DNA of 50,268 nt from Alsobacter sp040380755 (GCA_040380755.1 JBEIIL010000006.1:1-50268); one strand, 5' to 3'. Counted from the stretch's first letter, positions 1 to 7,916 are shown. The notes: generated by a model not told the origin, from the letters alone. Translations and numbers: made by a program.

Positions 1-182
1 GCTATATCGAGACCAAGCCCGGCCACACCACCACGAACATTCCCGGCGTCTTCGCCGCCGGCGACGTCACCGACGAAACCTACCGCCAGGCTGTCACCGC
101 CGCCGGGCTCGGGTGCATGGCCGCACTCGAGGCGGAACGCTTCCTGGCTGGCCATGCCGGCAACCTGAAGGCTGCAGAGTAA
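1..182 (+). CDS. trxB: Thioredoxin reductase, C-terminal end (partial)
   Basis: The reading frame enters from the left edge (first full codon at base 3) and stops at TAA 180-182. The visible 59 residues contain NIPGVFAAGDVTDETYRQAV and then AAGLGCMAALEAERFL. These are the second FAD-contacting segment (GxFAAGD) and the closing helix of bacterial thioredoxin reductases. The enzyme passes NADPH electrons through FAD and a CxxC disulfide to thioredoxin in the cytoplasm; the NADPH domain and CxxC lie outside the window. The TAA overlaps the ATG of the following LysR gene by one base (TAATG), so the two are probably co-transcribed and translationally coupled. Related flavin reductases share this end, but the match to TrxB is close. 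Confidence 0.9.
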   Translation, partial: YIETKPGHTTTNIPGVFAAGDVTDETYRQAVTAAGLGCMAALEAERFLAGHAGNLKAAE

Positions 183-1099
183 TGCCCCTCGCCACATACG
201 GCTCATCGCTCGACTGGGACAAGGTCCGGATCTTCTATATGGCCGCGGAGGCGGGCAGCTTTACCCATGCGGGCGATGCGCTCGGCCTGAGCCAATCGGC
301 GGTCAGCCGCCAGGTCGGCGCACTCGAACGCGACCTCTCGGTGCCGCTGTTCCACCGCCACGCCCGCGGGCTGATCCTGACCGAGCAGGGCGAGCACCTG
401 TTTCGCACCGCCAAGGAGATGATGCTCAAGCTGGAGGCGACCCGCGCCCGCCTCACCGACAGCCGCGAGCGGCCGAATGGCGATTTGCGCGTCACCACGA
501 CGCTGGGCCTTGGCGCCAACTGGCTGACCCCGCGGCTGGGCGAGTTTCTCGATCTCTACCCCGAGGTGCGCCTGCAGCTGCTGCTCACCGACGACGAGCT
601 CGACCTGTCGATGCGCGAGGCCGACGTCGCCATCCGCCTGCGCCAGCCGGTCCAGGGCGACCTGATCCAGCGCCGCCTGTTCACGGTGCACTTTCATGCC
701 TATGCGTCGCAGGACTACATCAAGGGTCACGGCCAGCCGAAGGACATTGCGGACCTCGACGAGCACCGCATCCTGACCTATGGCGGCGTGACGCCGTCCT
801 ACCTGGTCGATGTCCACTGGCTCACCGGCGTCGGCCGCGAGCCGCGCAATCCCCGCCAGGCGGCGCTCACCGTCAACAACATCACCGCCCTCAAATACGC
901 CGTCGAGCGCGGGATCGGCATCGCCGTCCTGCCCGACTATCTGGTCGAGACGGATTCCGACCTCGTGCAGATCCTCAACGTCGACGAGATGCCGTCGCTG
1001 GAGAGCTATCTCGTCTATCCCGAGGAGATGAAGAACGTCGCCCGCGTCCAGGTATTCCGGGACTTCCTCGTCAGCAAGGCCCAGCGCTGGACGTACTGA
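182..1099 (+). CDS. LysR-family transcriptional regulator
   Basis: A 305-residue protein of normal LysR length. Residues 10-70 form the winged helix-turn-helix (KVRIFYMAAEAGSFTHAGDA, then LGLSQSAVSRQVGALERDL). The rest is the LysR substrate-binding fold, with a typical D-LSMREADVAIRLR segment near residue 140. I chose the ATG at 182 because it overlaps the trxB stop codon and starts just before the HTH. An ATG at 113 in the same frame would overlap trxB deeply and has no family support. trxB followed by a LysR gene is a recurring alphaproteobacterial arrangement, which suggests a link to thiol or redox control, but the effector and targets cannot be read from the sequence. Confidence 0.9.
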   Translation: MPLATYGSSLDWDKVRIFYMAAEAGSFTHAGDALGLSQSAVSRQVGALERDLSVPLFHRHARGLILTEQGEHLFRTAKEMMLKLEATRARLTDSRERPNGDLRVTTTLGLGANWLTPRLGEFLDLYPEVRLQLLLTDDELDLSMREADVAIRLRQPVQGDLIQRRLFTVHFHAYASQDYIKGHGQPKDIADLDEHRILTYGGVTPSYLVDVHWLTGVGREPRNPRQAALTVNNITALKYAVERGIGIAVLPDYLVETDSDLVQILNVDEMPSLESYLVYPEEMKNVARVQVFRDFLVSKAQRWTY

Positions 1100-1142
1100 C
1101 GCCGGGCGTCGCTGTTTCGTGATGATTTTGCAGCAATTCACA

Positions 1143-1162
1143 GCCATGCGTCGACGCATGGC
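1143..1162. promoter_or_regulatory. Perfect 20-bp palindrome upstream of the sRNA promoter
   Basis: GCCATGCGTCGACGCATGGC reads the same on both strands. It lies 44 bases after the LysR stop codon and about 20 bases before the candidate -35 box of the sRNA. A second, shorter pair (GCATG at 1165-1169, CATGC at 1176-1180) follows directly, so CATG-centred units recur four times within 40 bases. The symmetry suits a dimeric regulator site, or a hairpin at the end of the LysR transcript. No T-run follows, so it is not an intrinsic terminator. Confidence 0.5.
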
Positions 1163-1181
1163 AGGCATGAAAAGCCATGCA

Positions 1182-1211
1182 TTGCGCGCAAGGGTGGATA
1201 TCGCCCATATG
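1182..1211 (+). promoter_or_regulatory. Candidate sigma70-type promoter of the sRNA
   Basis: TTGCGC at 1182-1187 and CATATG at 1206-1211 are separated by 18 bases. A start about 7 bases downstream falls at 1218, exactly the first base of the first stem of the predicted RNA. The boxes are imperfect matches, so this rests mainly on the agreement with the RNA structure. Confidence 0.4.
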
Positions 1212-1217
1212 GTCAGT

Positions 1218-1343
1218 GACGCGGTAGCGCTTCACCTCCCCTCCCGGTGTCGAGGGCTGCCGCGTCGTTCCCCTCTGGAGGGTTTCCGGTTCATCCGGAA
1301 CAGCTCCAAGCTGGCCGGGTGCATCGCGCCCGGCCTTTTTTTT
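1218..1343 (+). ncRNA. Candidate trans-acting small RNA with anti-Shine-Dalgarno loop
   Basis: About 126 nt in a gap without any credible protein gene. An 11-bp stem (1218-1228 with 1256-1266, one G-U pair) encloses a CACC/GGTG mini-stem whose loop is CTCCCCTCCC, a pyrimidine run complementary to ribosome binding sites. Further hairpins follow: CCCT/AGGG near 1270-1282, TTCCGG/CCGGAA (loop TTCAT), and CAGCT/AGCTG (loop CCA). The RNA ends with a strong intrinsic terminator. Alphaproteobacteria are known to carry families of this plan, for example the alpha-r14 family (NfeR1) of rhizobia and the cuckoo RNAs of Rhodobacter, which expose CCUCC-type loops and silence mRNAs. Membership in any named family is not shown here. 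The alternative is a structured 5' leader or 3' end of the neighbouring genes. Confidence 0.6.
1313..1343 (+). terminator. Intrinsic terminator of the sRNA
   Basis: GGCCGGG at 1313-1319 pairs perfectly with CCCGGCC at 1329-1335 across a 9-base loop. Eight consecutive T residues (1336-1343) follow. It is the clearest rho-independent terminator in the window, and it lies 85 bases before the MAPEG start, so it closes the upstream transcript. Confidence 0.9.
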
Positions 1344-1428
1344 GGCGAGCGGCCATATCATCCACGCCAACCCGCCGGGCGTACCTTGCGGGGTCGGCCA
1401 CACTGCAGGGCGTCGGGAGCGAGCAACC

Positions 1429-1818
1429 ATGACCGTCATTCCGGCCTATGCGGCGCTGCTGGCCTTGCTCTTCATCGCCTTGTCGATCCTCACCATCCGT
1501 GCCCGCCGGACCCACAAGGTGGCGCTCGGCACCGGCGGTCACGCCCCGCTCGAGCGGGCCATACGGGTGCACGCGAACTTTGCCGAATATGTCCCGCTGG
1601 CCCTGCTGCTGCTGGTCATGGCCGAACTGCGCGGCGTGCCAGCGCTGGTCCTGCATGGTCTCGCGCTGGCGCTGCTGATCGGTCGCTGTGCCCATGCGTG
1701 GGGCGTCTCACAGACGCCGGAGGACTTCCGCTTCCGCATCACCGGGATGATGTGCACCTTCACCGTCATCGGCCTGACGGCGCTGGCGCTGCTCGCCAGC
1801 TACGTCCTGCGCCTGTAG
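1429..1818 (+). CDS. MAPEG-family membrane protein
   Basis: A 129-residue integral membrane protein with about four hydrophobic segments (roughly 5-22, 48-68, 72-85 and 108-127). The hallmark is the stretch from RVHANFAEYVPLALLLLVMA (residues 44-63) to the RCAHAWG motif. This matches the MAPEG family, whose eukaryotic members are glutathione transferases and leukotriene synthases; bacterial members (YecN-like) are mostly uncharacterised inner-membrane proteins. The start at ATG 1429 follows GGGAGCGAG. The gene is monocistronic, and the minus-strand permease ends 6 bases beyond its stop. Its substrate cannot be inferred. Confidence 0.85.
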   Translation: MTVIPAYAALLALLFIALSILTIRARRTHKVALGTGGHAPLERAIRVHANFAEYVPLALLLLVMAELRGVPALVLHGLALALLIGRCAHAWGVSQTPEDFRFRITGMMCTFTVIGLTALALLASYVLRL

Positions 1819-1824
1819 GCCGGC

Positions 1825-2613
1825 TCAGCGCCAGTCCGTGAGCTTGCGCTCCGCGTAGCCGAGAACCCCGGCCACACACAGACCCAGCACCGACAGCATC
1901 ACCACGCCGGCAATCAGCCGGTCGGACTGCATGAGGTTGCCGGCAGCGAGCACCAGTGCGCCGATGCCGCGATTGGCGCCGATCATTTCGGCCGCCACCA
2001 GCAGCACGATGGCGATCGACGCGGCGATGCGCAGCCCCGCCAGGATCCCCGGCAGCGCGCCGGGCAGCACGATCTTGCGCACGATCGCGCCGGCGCTCAG
2101 GCCGAAGGCGCGCCCCATCCGCACCAGCGAGCGGTCGACCCCGTCGACCGCCGCATAGGTGGCGACCACGGTCGGGAAGAACGAGCCGAACGCGATCGTC
2201 GCCACCTTCGAGCCCTCGCCGATGCCGAACCAGATGATGAACAGCGGCAGCAGCGCGATCTTGGGAACCGGGAACAGCGCCGACACCAGCGCCACGCCGG
2301 GCGAGCGCACCAGCGACGACAGGCCGATCGCCAGCCCGAAGACGATGCCGGCCGTCGCGCCCAGCGCGAAGCCGCCGGCAAGCCGCCCCAGCGAGGCGGC
2401 GACATGCTGCCAGAGCTCGCCGCTGCGGGCCATACCGGCGAGTGCCTGCCAGACCTCGGCGGGGCTCGGCGCCAGCACCGGGTCGAGCGCCCCGGTGGAT
2501 GACCCGACCTGCCACAGGCCGATCAGCCCGATCAGCGCCAGGACGCCGGCCCAGCGCCGGGTCCGCGGCGTCAGCAGGTCGCCACGAAACGCGACCTCGG
2601 CGGGCTCAGCCAT
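1825..2613 (-). CDS. ABC transporter permease, NitT/TauT (SsuC/TauC) type
   Basis: A 262-residue inner-membrane permease with about six transmembrane helices. The binding-protein-dependent transport signature (EAA loop) is visible as GRAFGLSAGAIVRKIVLPGA around residue 165, where the ATPase docks. The closing helices (SIAIVLLVAAEMIGANRGIG, then LNLMQSDRLIAG-like sequence) are typical of the sulfonate/taurine/nitrate importer group. The start at 2613 overlaps the ATPase stop by 8 bases (ATGGCTGA), which implies translational coupling; a start at 2643 would overlap far more. It is the third gene of the importer operon, after the binding protein and ATPase. The substrate could be a sulfonate, a pyrimidine precursor or another organic ion. 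Confidence 0.92.
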   Translation of the reverse strand: MAEPAEVAFRGDLLTPRTRRWAGVLALIGLIGLWQVGSSTGALDPVLAPSPAEVWQALAGMARSGELWQHVAASLGRLAGGFALGATAGIVFGLAIGLSSLVRSPGVALVSALFPVPKIALLPLFIIWFGIGEGSKVATIAFGSFFPTVVATYAAVDGVDRSLVRMGRAFGLSAGAIVRKIVLPGALPGILAGLRIAASIAIVLLVAAEMIGANRGIGALVLAAGNLMQSDRLIAGVVMLSVLGLCVAGVLGYAERKLTDWR

Positions 2614-3373
2614 CGGCCAGCTCGCGGTCGGCGGCAGCCGCATCGTCGCGGATCAGGTCCCACAGGCCGGCGGCATGGCGGGCCAGCACCGGATCATCCA
2701 TGCGCCGCTCCGGCCGTGGAATCGCAATGGCGATCTCCGCCCGCACCCGCCCGGGACGGCGCGACAGCACGATGATGCGGTCGGCCAGCCGCACGGCCTC
2801 GTCGAGATTGTGCGTGACATAGACACTGCCAATGTCACCACCCGCATGGAGACGGACCAGATCGTCCATCAACAACGCGCGGGTCTGCGCGTCGAGCGCC
2901 GACAGCGGCTCGTCCATCAGCAGGATCGCTGGCCGCACGGCCAGCGCCCGCGCGATCCCGACCCGCTGCTTCATGCCGCCGGACAGCTGGCGCGGCCATG
3001 CCTTGGCAAAGTCGGTGAGCCCGGTGCGCACCAGCGCATCCGCCACCATCGCGTCGATAGTGCGCGCCGGCAGTCCGCTCGCCTCGAGCCCGAGCCGCAC
3101 ATTGCCGGCAACGCTGCGCCAGGGCAGCAGCGCGAAATCCTGGAACACGAAGGTGACCGGGTTGAGCGAGCCCTCGGGCGGCGCGCCCGCCGTCTCGGCC
3201 CGGCCGGCGCTCGGGCGCTCCAGCCCGCCAAGGATCCTCAACAGCGTCGACTTTCCGCAGCCCGACGGTCCGACGATGGCGACGACTTCGCCCGTCGCCA
3301 CCGTCAACGACACGTCGTCCAGCACCGGCAGCGGGCCGTAGCGGTGCGAGACATGCGCGGCACCGAGCTGCAT
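2606..3373 (-). CDS. ABC transporter ATP-binding protein, NitT/TauT (SsuB/TauB) type
   Basis: A 255-residue ATPase that powers the importer encoded with it. Walker A is GPSGCGKST (residues 35-43), the Q-loop lies at FVFQDFALLPW, the ABC signature is LSGGMKQRVGIARAL, Walker B is ILLMDEPLSALD, and the switch histidine is in YVTHNLDEA. The FQDFALLPW and DEPLSALDAQTR phrases are typical of the SsuB/TauB/NrtD branch. It starts 6 bases after the binding-protein stop and overlaps the permease start by 8 bases, so the three genes form one tight operon. Confidence 0.94.
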   Translation of the reverse strand: MQLGAAHVSHRYGPLPVLDDVSLTVATGEVVAIVGPSGCGKSTLLRILGGLERPSAGRAETAGAPPEGSLNPVTFVFQDFALLPWRSVAGNVRLGLEASGLPARTIDAMVADALVRTGLTDFAKAWPRQLSGGMKQRVGIARALAVRPAILLMDEPLSALDAQTRALLMDDLVRLHAGGDIGSVYVTHNLDEAVRLADRIIVLSRRPGRVRAEIAIAIPRPERRMDDPVLARHAAGLWDLIRDDAAAADRELADG

Positions 3374-3379
3374 CGCCGG

Positions 3380-4444
3380 TCAGTTGGCGTTGAGGTGGCC
3401 CTGGATGAACCCCAGGTCGAGCATGCTGCGGGCCTCGGCACCGGCGTCGACCATCCCGGCCGCCTTGTACCAGCCGACCTGCTTGACGATGTCGGCCACG
3501 TCCAGCCGCGCCTGCGGATCCACGTAGAACGCCGAGGCCCTGACCTTGGGAACCGCCGTCTCGGCCGCCTCGCCCGGATAGACCGAGCGGGCGATCAGCG
3601 AGGCCGCCGCATCGGCCTCCGCACCCATCACGCGGGCGCCGGACGCGTCCTTCTGCAGGAAGGCGGCGAAGTAATCGGCGGCACCCTTCTGGTAGGCCCG
3701 CACGAAGCGCTCGGTGATGGCGCGCTTGGCCGCCAGCGTCCGGGTCGCCGCGAACAGGCCGCCGAACTGGTACTCGTCGAGGTCCGAATAGCGCGCCAGC
3801 AGCTTGGCGTCGCCGCTGGCGATCAGCGCCTTGGCGAGATGCGGCGCAATGATGATGGCGTCGACCTGGCTGGTCTTCAGCGCCGCCATCATGTTGGGCA
3901 GCGACTGCAGCGGCTTCATGTCGATGCTGGCCAGGTCGAAGCCCTTGATCCGCGCGATCTGGCCCATCTGGTAGTGGAACGACGAGCCCACCTGCGAGAT
4001 GCCGAGGCTCTTGCCCGGCAGCTGGCCGATGTCGGCCAGGCCCTTCTCGGCCGCGCCCTTCGAGGCCAGCACGAGGTTGCCCTCGTAGCCCTTCGCCTCC
4101 TTGGCCTGGGCGGCGATGATCTTCAGCGCGCCCTTGCCGGCGAGGTTGAAGAACCCGCCCGTGAAGGCGGTGACGCCGAAATCGACGTCGCCCGACACGG
4201 CCGCCAGGGCGATCGGCTGCGCCGCCTCGAAGAACTTCAGCTCGACGTCCAGCCCCTCGGCCTTGAAGTACCCCTTCTCGAACGCGAGGAAGAGGCCGCC
4301 CGACGACACGAAGCGCAGCACGCCGACCGAGACCTTGTCCTGGGCAACGGCAGGTGCGGACAGGGTGCCGAGGGCCAGTGCCCCGGACAGGGCAGCCATC
4401 AGGCTGGCGACAAGGCGGCGGGACGGGCGAAACGGATAAACCAT
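3380..4444 (-). CDS. ABC transporter substrate-binding protein, NitT/TauT (SsuA/NMT1-like)
   Basis: A 354-residue periplasmic binding protein. Residues 1-35 form a signal peptide: basic RPSRR, a hydrophobic core, and an AVAQ cleavage region. The mature part begins KVSVGVLRFVSSGGLFLAFEK, then GLDVELKFFE and GDVDFGVTAFTGGFF, the usual opening of NMT1/SsuA-like proteins. It is first in its operon, with GGGGAG seven bases before the ATG. The ligand is not predictable; relatives bind nitrate, sulfonates, taurine or thiamine-pyrimidine precursors. No sulfonate monooxygenase or nitrate reductase gene is adjacent. Confidence 0.92.
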   Translation of the reverse strand: MVYPFRPSRRLVASLMAALSGALALGTLSAPAVAQDKVSVGVLRFVSSGGLFLAFEKGYFKAEGLDVELKFFEAAQPIALAAVSGDVDFGVTAFTGGFFNLAGKGALKIIAAQAKEAKGYEGNLVLASKGAAEKGLADIGQLPGKSLGISQVGSSFHYQMGQIARIKGFDLASIDMKPLQSLPNMMAALKTSQVDAIIIAPHLAKALIASGDAKLLARYSDLDEYQFGGLFAATRTLAAKRAITERFVRAYQKGAADYFAAFLQKDASGARVMGAEADAAASLIARSVYPGEAAETAVPKVRASAFYVDPQARLDVADIVKQVGWYKAAGMVDAGAEARSMLDLGFIQGHLNAN

Positions 4445-4550
4445 GGCGTGCTCCCCTCACCGGGCCGTCTTGGCGGCCGCGGACGCGGGACAGTAGAGCA
4501 TTTCGGGCCGGGTCGCCTACCGGTTTGCGGTCCCTTGCATCCGATTGAAG

Positions 4551-4579
4551 GCCCCGCCCGCGTTCGGCGCGGTCGGGGC
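4551..4579 (-). terminator. Hairpin after the DUF992 gene (weak terminator)
   Basis: On the minus strand GCCCCG and CCGCG pair with CGCGG and CGGGGC, with one A-G mismatch and a CCGAA loop. Only CCTTC follows instead of a T-run. It sits 7 bases after the DUF992 stop and may separate that gene from the ABC operon downstream. Confidence 0.4.
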
Positions 4580-4585
4580 AGACCC

Positions 4586-5068
4586 TCAGCGGGCGCGAAC
4601 GAGGTCGATCTCGCCGACACCGGCGGCGATGTTCAGGCCGGTCTGCGCCTGCACGGAGAGCGGCTGCAGGCTGATCGTCCGGTTGCTGCCGCCGACCAGC
4701 ACGTTGGCGCCGAGGCCGGCCCCGACGGTCGCCTCCGCGGAGGCTCCCACATAGGTGCCCGCCAGCGCGCCGCGTCGCAGCGACGAGGGTGCAAACACCG
4801 CCCACACGATGGCGCCGGCGCCCGGGGCGCCGATGTCGAGCCCGAAGCGGCGGACCGTTCCCACATAGCGGTCACGAACCCCGCCGCCCCGCGCCGGACG
4901 GAACCGGCAAGCGAGCGCCTTGCTGGAGGTGATGATCATGCCGACGCCGGGCCCGACCCGGCATTCGAGCACGCCGACACGGGTCTGGGCCTGCGCGGCG
5001 CCGGGCAGCGCGAGGGCGGCGAGGGCGGCGGTTACGGCCAGAAGCGTGCGGATGGTGGTGGCGGACAT
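4586..5068 (-). CDS. DUF992 family exported protein
   Basis: A 160-residue protein with a signal peptide (about residues 1-27, ending GAAQAQ). The mature sequence VGVLECRVGPGVGMIITSSK, then ALACRF and YVGTVRRFGLDIG, is the pattern of DUF992, a family of small exported alphaproteobacterial proteins with a conserved cysteine pair and no known function. The C-terminal half is glycine-rich (GTYVGASAEATVGAGLGANV). I chose the ATG at 5068 because AAGGAG lies 8 bases upstream; the in-frame ATG at 5089 would place that site inside the gene. It appears to be a single-gene unit. Confidence 0.88.
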   Translation of the reverse strand: MSATTIRTLLAVTAALAALALPGAAQAQTRVGVLECRVGPGVGMIITSSKALACRFRPARGGGVRDRYVGTVRRFGLDIGAPGAGAIVWAVFAPSSLRRGALAGTYVGASAEATVGAGLGANVLVGGSNRTISLQPLSVQAQTGLNIAAGVGEIDLVRAR

Positions 5069-5183
5069 GGCGGATCTCCTTGATGCCAATGCAGCGGGAA
5101 CGTGGCTGCAGGCTGGGAGTTCCGGTCATGCGGCAGATACGGGCGCTGGCACGCCGCTGCTCAAGCACAAAAGCCCAAATAGG

Positions 5184-5211
5184 AAAGGCCCCCGCATCGG
5201 CGGAGGCCTTT
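5184..5211 (-). terminator. Intrinsic terminator of the aspartate aminotransferase gene
   Basis: Read on the minus strand, AAAGGCCTCCGC pairs with GCGGGGGCCTTT across a CGAT loop (12 bp with one T-G pair). The T-rich TTTCCTATTT follows. It lies 35 bases after the aminotransferase stop codon. Confidence 0.8.
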
Positions 5212-5245
5212 GATCAGATCGGCCCGGCAGACGGCATGTCCAGGT

Positions 5246-6448
5246 TCAGCGCAGCTCGGCGCAGAACTTCTGGATCTTGCCGCAGGCCTCCTCGAGCAGG
5301 GCGTTCGAGGTGGCGTAGGAGATGCGGAAATTCGGTCCGAGCCCGAAGGCCGAGCCATGCACGGCGGCGACGCCCTCCGCCTCCAGCAACTCCGACACGA
5401 AGTCCTCGTCATTGGCGATGATTCGCCCCGACGGCGCCGTCTTGCCGATGGCCTCGGCGCAGGACGGATACACGTAGAACGCCCCCTCGGGCATCGGGCA
5501 CTGCAGCAGCTTGGCCTGGTTCAGCATCGACACGACCAGGTCGCGGCGCTCCTCGAACGCCTTGCGCGAGCGCGGGATGAAGTCCTGCGGCCCGTTCAGC
5601 GCCTCGACAGCGGCCCACTGGGCGATCGAGCAGGCGCCGGAGGTCTGCTGGCCCTGCACCATGTCCATGGCCTTGATCAGGATGTCGGGGCCGCCCGCAT
5701 AGCCAATGCGCCAGCCGGTCATCGCATAGGCCTTGGAGACGCCGTTCATCGTCAGCGTCCGCTCCCACAAGTTCGGCTCGATCTGCGCCGGCGTGGTGAA
5801 GACGAAGTCTCCGTAGGTGAGGTGCTCGTACATGTCGTCGGTGAGGATCCAGACATGCGGATGGCGAATCAGCACGTCGGTGATCGCCTTCAGCTCCGCG
5901 TGGGTGTAGGCCGCACCCGACGGGTTCGAGGGCGAGTTCAGCACGATCCACTTTGTCTTCGGCGTGATCGCCCGCTCGAGCGCCTCGGCCTGCAGCTTGA
6001 AGTTCGCCGAAAGCGGGCAGTTGACGAACACCGGCGTGCCGCCGCACAGCAGCACCATGTCGGGGTAGCTGACCCAGTAGGGCGCCGGAATGATCACCTC
6101 GTCGCCCGGGTTCAGCGTCGACACGAAAGCGTTGTAGAGCACTTGCTTGCCGCCCGTGCAGACGATGGTCTGGGTGGCCTTGTAGTCGAGCCCGTTCTCG
6201 CGCTTGAACTTGGCGGCGATGGCCTCGCGCAGCGGCGTGATGCCCGACACCGGTGTGTACTTGGTCTCGCCGCGGCGGATGGCATCGACAGCGGCCGCCT
6301 TGATGTTGTCGGGCGTGTCGAAATCGGGCTCGCCGACCGACAGGCTGATGATGTTGCGCCCCTGCGCCTTCAGCTCGCGCGCCTTCTGGGTCACGGCGAT
6401 CGTGGCGGACGGCTTGACGCGGCTCAGCGCGTCGGCAAGGAAGGCCAT
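5246..6448 (-). CDS. aatA: Aspartate aminotransferase (class I, PLP-dependent)
   Basis: A 400-residue fold-type I aminotransferase, normal length for the alphaproteobacterial Ib subgroup. It interconverts aspartate plus 2-oxoglutarate with oxaloacetate plus glutamate in the cytoplasm, and may also act on aromatic or prephenate substrates. Visible markers are SLSVGEPDFDTP near residue 36, YTPVSGITPLREAI, PAPYWVSYPDMV (cofactor-stacking Tyr), NSPSNPSGAAY, and the Schiff-base lysine K239 in NGVSKAYAMTGWRIGY. I chose the ATG at 6448 because the family starts at MAFLADALSRVKPS; the frame stays open upstream to 6670 without family support. It is divergent from the TctC-like gene, and a terminator follows at 5184-5211. 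Confidence 0.93.
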   Translation of the reverse strand: MAFLADALSRVKPSATIAVTQKARELKAQGRNIISLSVGEPDFDTPDNIKAAAVDAIRRGETKYTPVSGITPLREAIAAKFKRENGLDYKATQTIVCTGGKQVLYNAFVSTLNPGDEVIIPAPYWVSYPDMVLLCGGTPVFVNCPLSANFKLQAEALERAITPKTKWIVLNSPSNPSGAAYTHAELKAITDVLIRHPHVWILTDDMYEHLTYGDFVFTTPAQIEPNLWERTLTMNGVSKAYAMTGWRIGYAGGPDILIKAMDMVQGQQTSGACSIAQWAAVEALNGPQDFIPRSRKAFEERRDLVVSMLNQAKLLQCPMPEGAFYVYPSCAEAIGKTAPSGRIIANDEDFVSELLEAEGVAAVHGSAFGLGPNFRISYATSNALLEEACGKIQKFCAELR

Positions 6449-6566
6449 GGGAAGGCTCCGGATTTGACGATAGGATGATGTCCGCGCAGGACGACGGAAC
6501 CTAGTCCGCAGGCCCACGCGAGACAAGCCAAAAGCCGTGAAGTCGGTGATCACCGGGAGGGATGCC

Positions 6567-7544
6567 ATGGAACTGGACCGTCGCCACGCGTTGGCGCTTG
6601 CAGGTTTTGCGGTGGCGACCGCCGCCTGCCCGGCTTTCGCCCAAGTGTTTCCAAGCCGCACCATCACCATCGTGGTCCCCTATCCGGCCGGCGGCCCCGT
6701 GGACGTGGTGGCGCGGATCATCGCCCAGGAGACGGCACCCGCACTCGGCCAGTCGGTGATCGTGGAGAACCGCGCCGGGGCGAGCGGCATCGTCGGCACC
6801 CAGGCAGTGGCCAAGGCGGAGCCGGATGGCCATACGCTGGTGCTGGGCACCAACCAGACCCACGCCACCAACCAGAGCCTGATCAAGACCACGCCCTACG
6901 ACGCCCTGCGGGACTTCGCGCCGGTCGCCGGCATCGCCGATATCCAGCACGTCATGGTGGCCCGCAAGGACCTGCCGGCAGCCGATGTCGCGGCGCTCGT
7001 GACCGACGCCAAATCCCGGCCCGGCGCCCTGAGCTACGGGTCGACCGGCAATGGCTCGGCCTCGCATCTGGCCGCGGAACTGTTCAAGACCCGTGCCGGG
7101 ATCGACCTGCTGCACGTCCCCTTCAGGGGCGCGGCACCAATGACGACCGAGCTGCTGGCCGGCCGGATCGATATCGCGTTCGCGACGCTGCCGAGCGTCA
7201 TCAGCCAGATCGAGGCCGGCGAACTGCGGGCCCTCGCCGTGGCCAGCGCCCGCCGCTCGTCCCGCCTGCCCGCCGTGCCGACGCTGGCGGAAGCAGGCAT
7301 TTCGGGCGTCGAGGCCGATGCCTGGTTCGCGCTGTTTGCACCGGCCGGCACGCCCGCCGCTTCGATTGATCGGCTGTATGCCGCCATTGCCGCCGCCCTG
7401 GCCCGGCCCGCCGTAGCCGAGGCCATGGCCAAGCAGGGCGTCGCACCCACCGTTCGGGCGCCGGCCGTGCTGGCTGCGTCGCTGCCGGCGGAGGTCGCCA
7501 AATGGGCCGAGGTGGTGCGGGTATCGGGTGCCCGGGTGGACTGA
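6567..7544 (+). CDS. Tripartite tricarboxylate transporter substrate-binding protein (Bug/TctC family)
   Basis: A 325-residue exported binding protein. Residues 1-27 are a signal peptide (RRHALALAGFAVATAACPAF, then AQ). The mature chain starts FPSRTITIVVPYPAGGPVDV, then VENRAGASGIVGTQAVAKA, both Bug-family signatures. Bug proteins capture carboxylates and related small solutes for the TctA/TctB membrane pair. Neither membrane gene is adjacent, so this is an orphan binding protein, which is common where the family is expanded. The start at 6567 is preceded by GGGAGGG at 6 bases; the ATG at 6537 lacks such a site. The ligand is unknown. Confidence 0.9.
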   Translation: MELDRRHALALAGFAVATAACPAFAQVFPSRTITIVVPYPAGGPVDVVARIIAQETAPALGQSVIVENRAGASGIVGTQAVAKAEPDGHTLVLGTNQTHATNQSLIKTTPYDALRDFAPVAGIADIQHVMVARKDLPAADVAALVTDAKSRPGALSYGSTGNGSASHLAAELFKTRAGIDLLHVPFRGAAPMTTELLAGRIDIAFATLPSVISQIEAGELRALAVASARRSSRLPAVPTLAEAGISGVEADAWFALFAPAGTPAASIDRLYAAIAAALARPAVAEAMAKQGVAPTVRAPAVLAASLPAEVAKWAEVVRVSGARVD

Positions 7545-7653
7545 GCCCACCGGCTCGGGCTGGCGGCGGCGACACTGTGCGGACTCGCACAGCGGCCGGG
7601 GCAGCAACGCGCGATGGTCATTCCATCAGCGTTGCCAATCCGGAGTGTCCGCC

Positions 7654-7857
7654 ATGCCCCGCACGTCCCCCACGACCGACAATCCCCTGCGCCACCAGCC
7701 GGCGCGCAGCCGCGCCATTTCGGCAGCAGAGGCCCAGCGCCATCTGCAGCTGTCTGTGGCGCTCGTTGGCCTTCTGGCCCTCGCCACAGCCTTCGTGCTC
7801 GTGGCCGGCGCGCCGATGGCCCCGCTGCCGAAGACTGCGGCCATCATCAGCCGCTGA
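7654..7857 (+). CDS. Small single-pass membrane protein, unknown function
   Basis: A 67-residue protein that I do not recognise. A polar, Arg/Gln-rich N-terminus (about 32 residues) is followed by one hydrophobic segment LSVALVGLLALATAFVLVAG (33-52) and a short Pro/Lys tail. With positive charge on the N-terminal side, the N-terminus is predicted inside. A GGAG lies 9 bases before the ATG. It stands 59 bases ahead of the next plus-strand gene and may be co-transcribed with it. Confidence 0.6.
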   Translation: MPRTSPTTDNPLRHQPARSRAISAAEAQRHLQLSVALVGLLALATAFVLVAGAPMAPLPKTAAIISR

Positions 7858-7916
7858 CACAGGCCGTTCAGGCTGTCGATGTAGGCTGGGCACTGTGATC
7901 GGTTGGAGTGGTCGCA

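Noticed and set aside
2159..5083. 974-codon plus-strand frame across the ABC operon and the DUF992 gene
   Set aside because: It runs antisense through four well-supported genes and its translation has no recognisable domain; a composition shadow.
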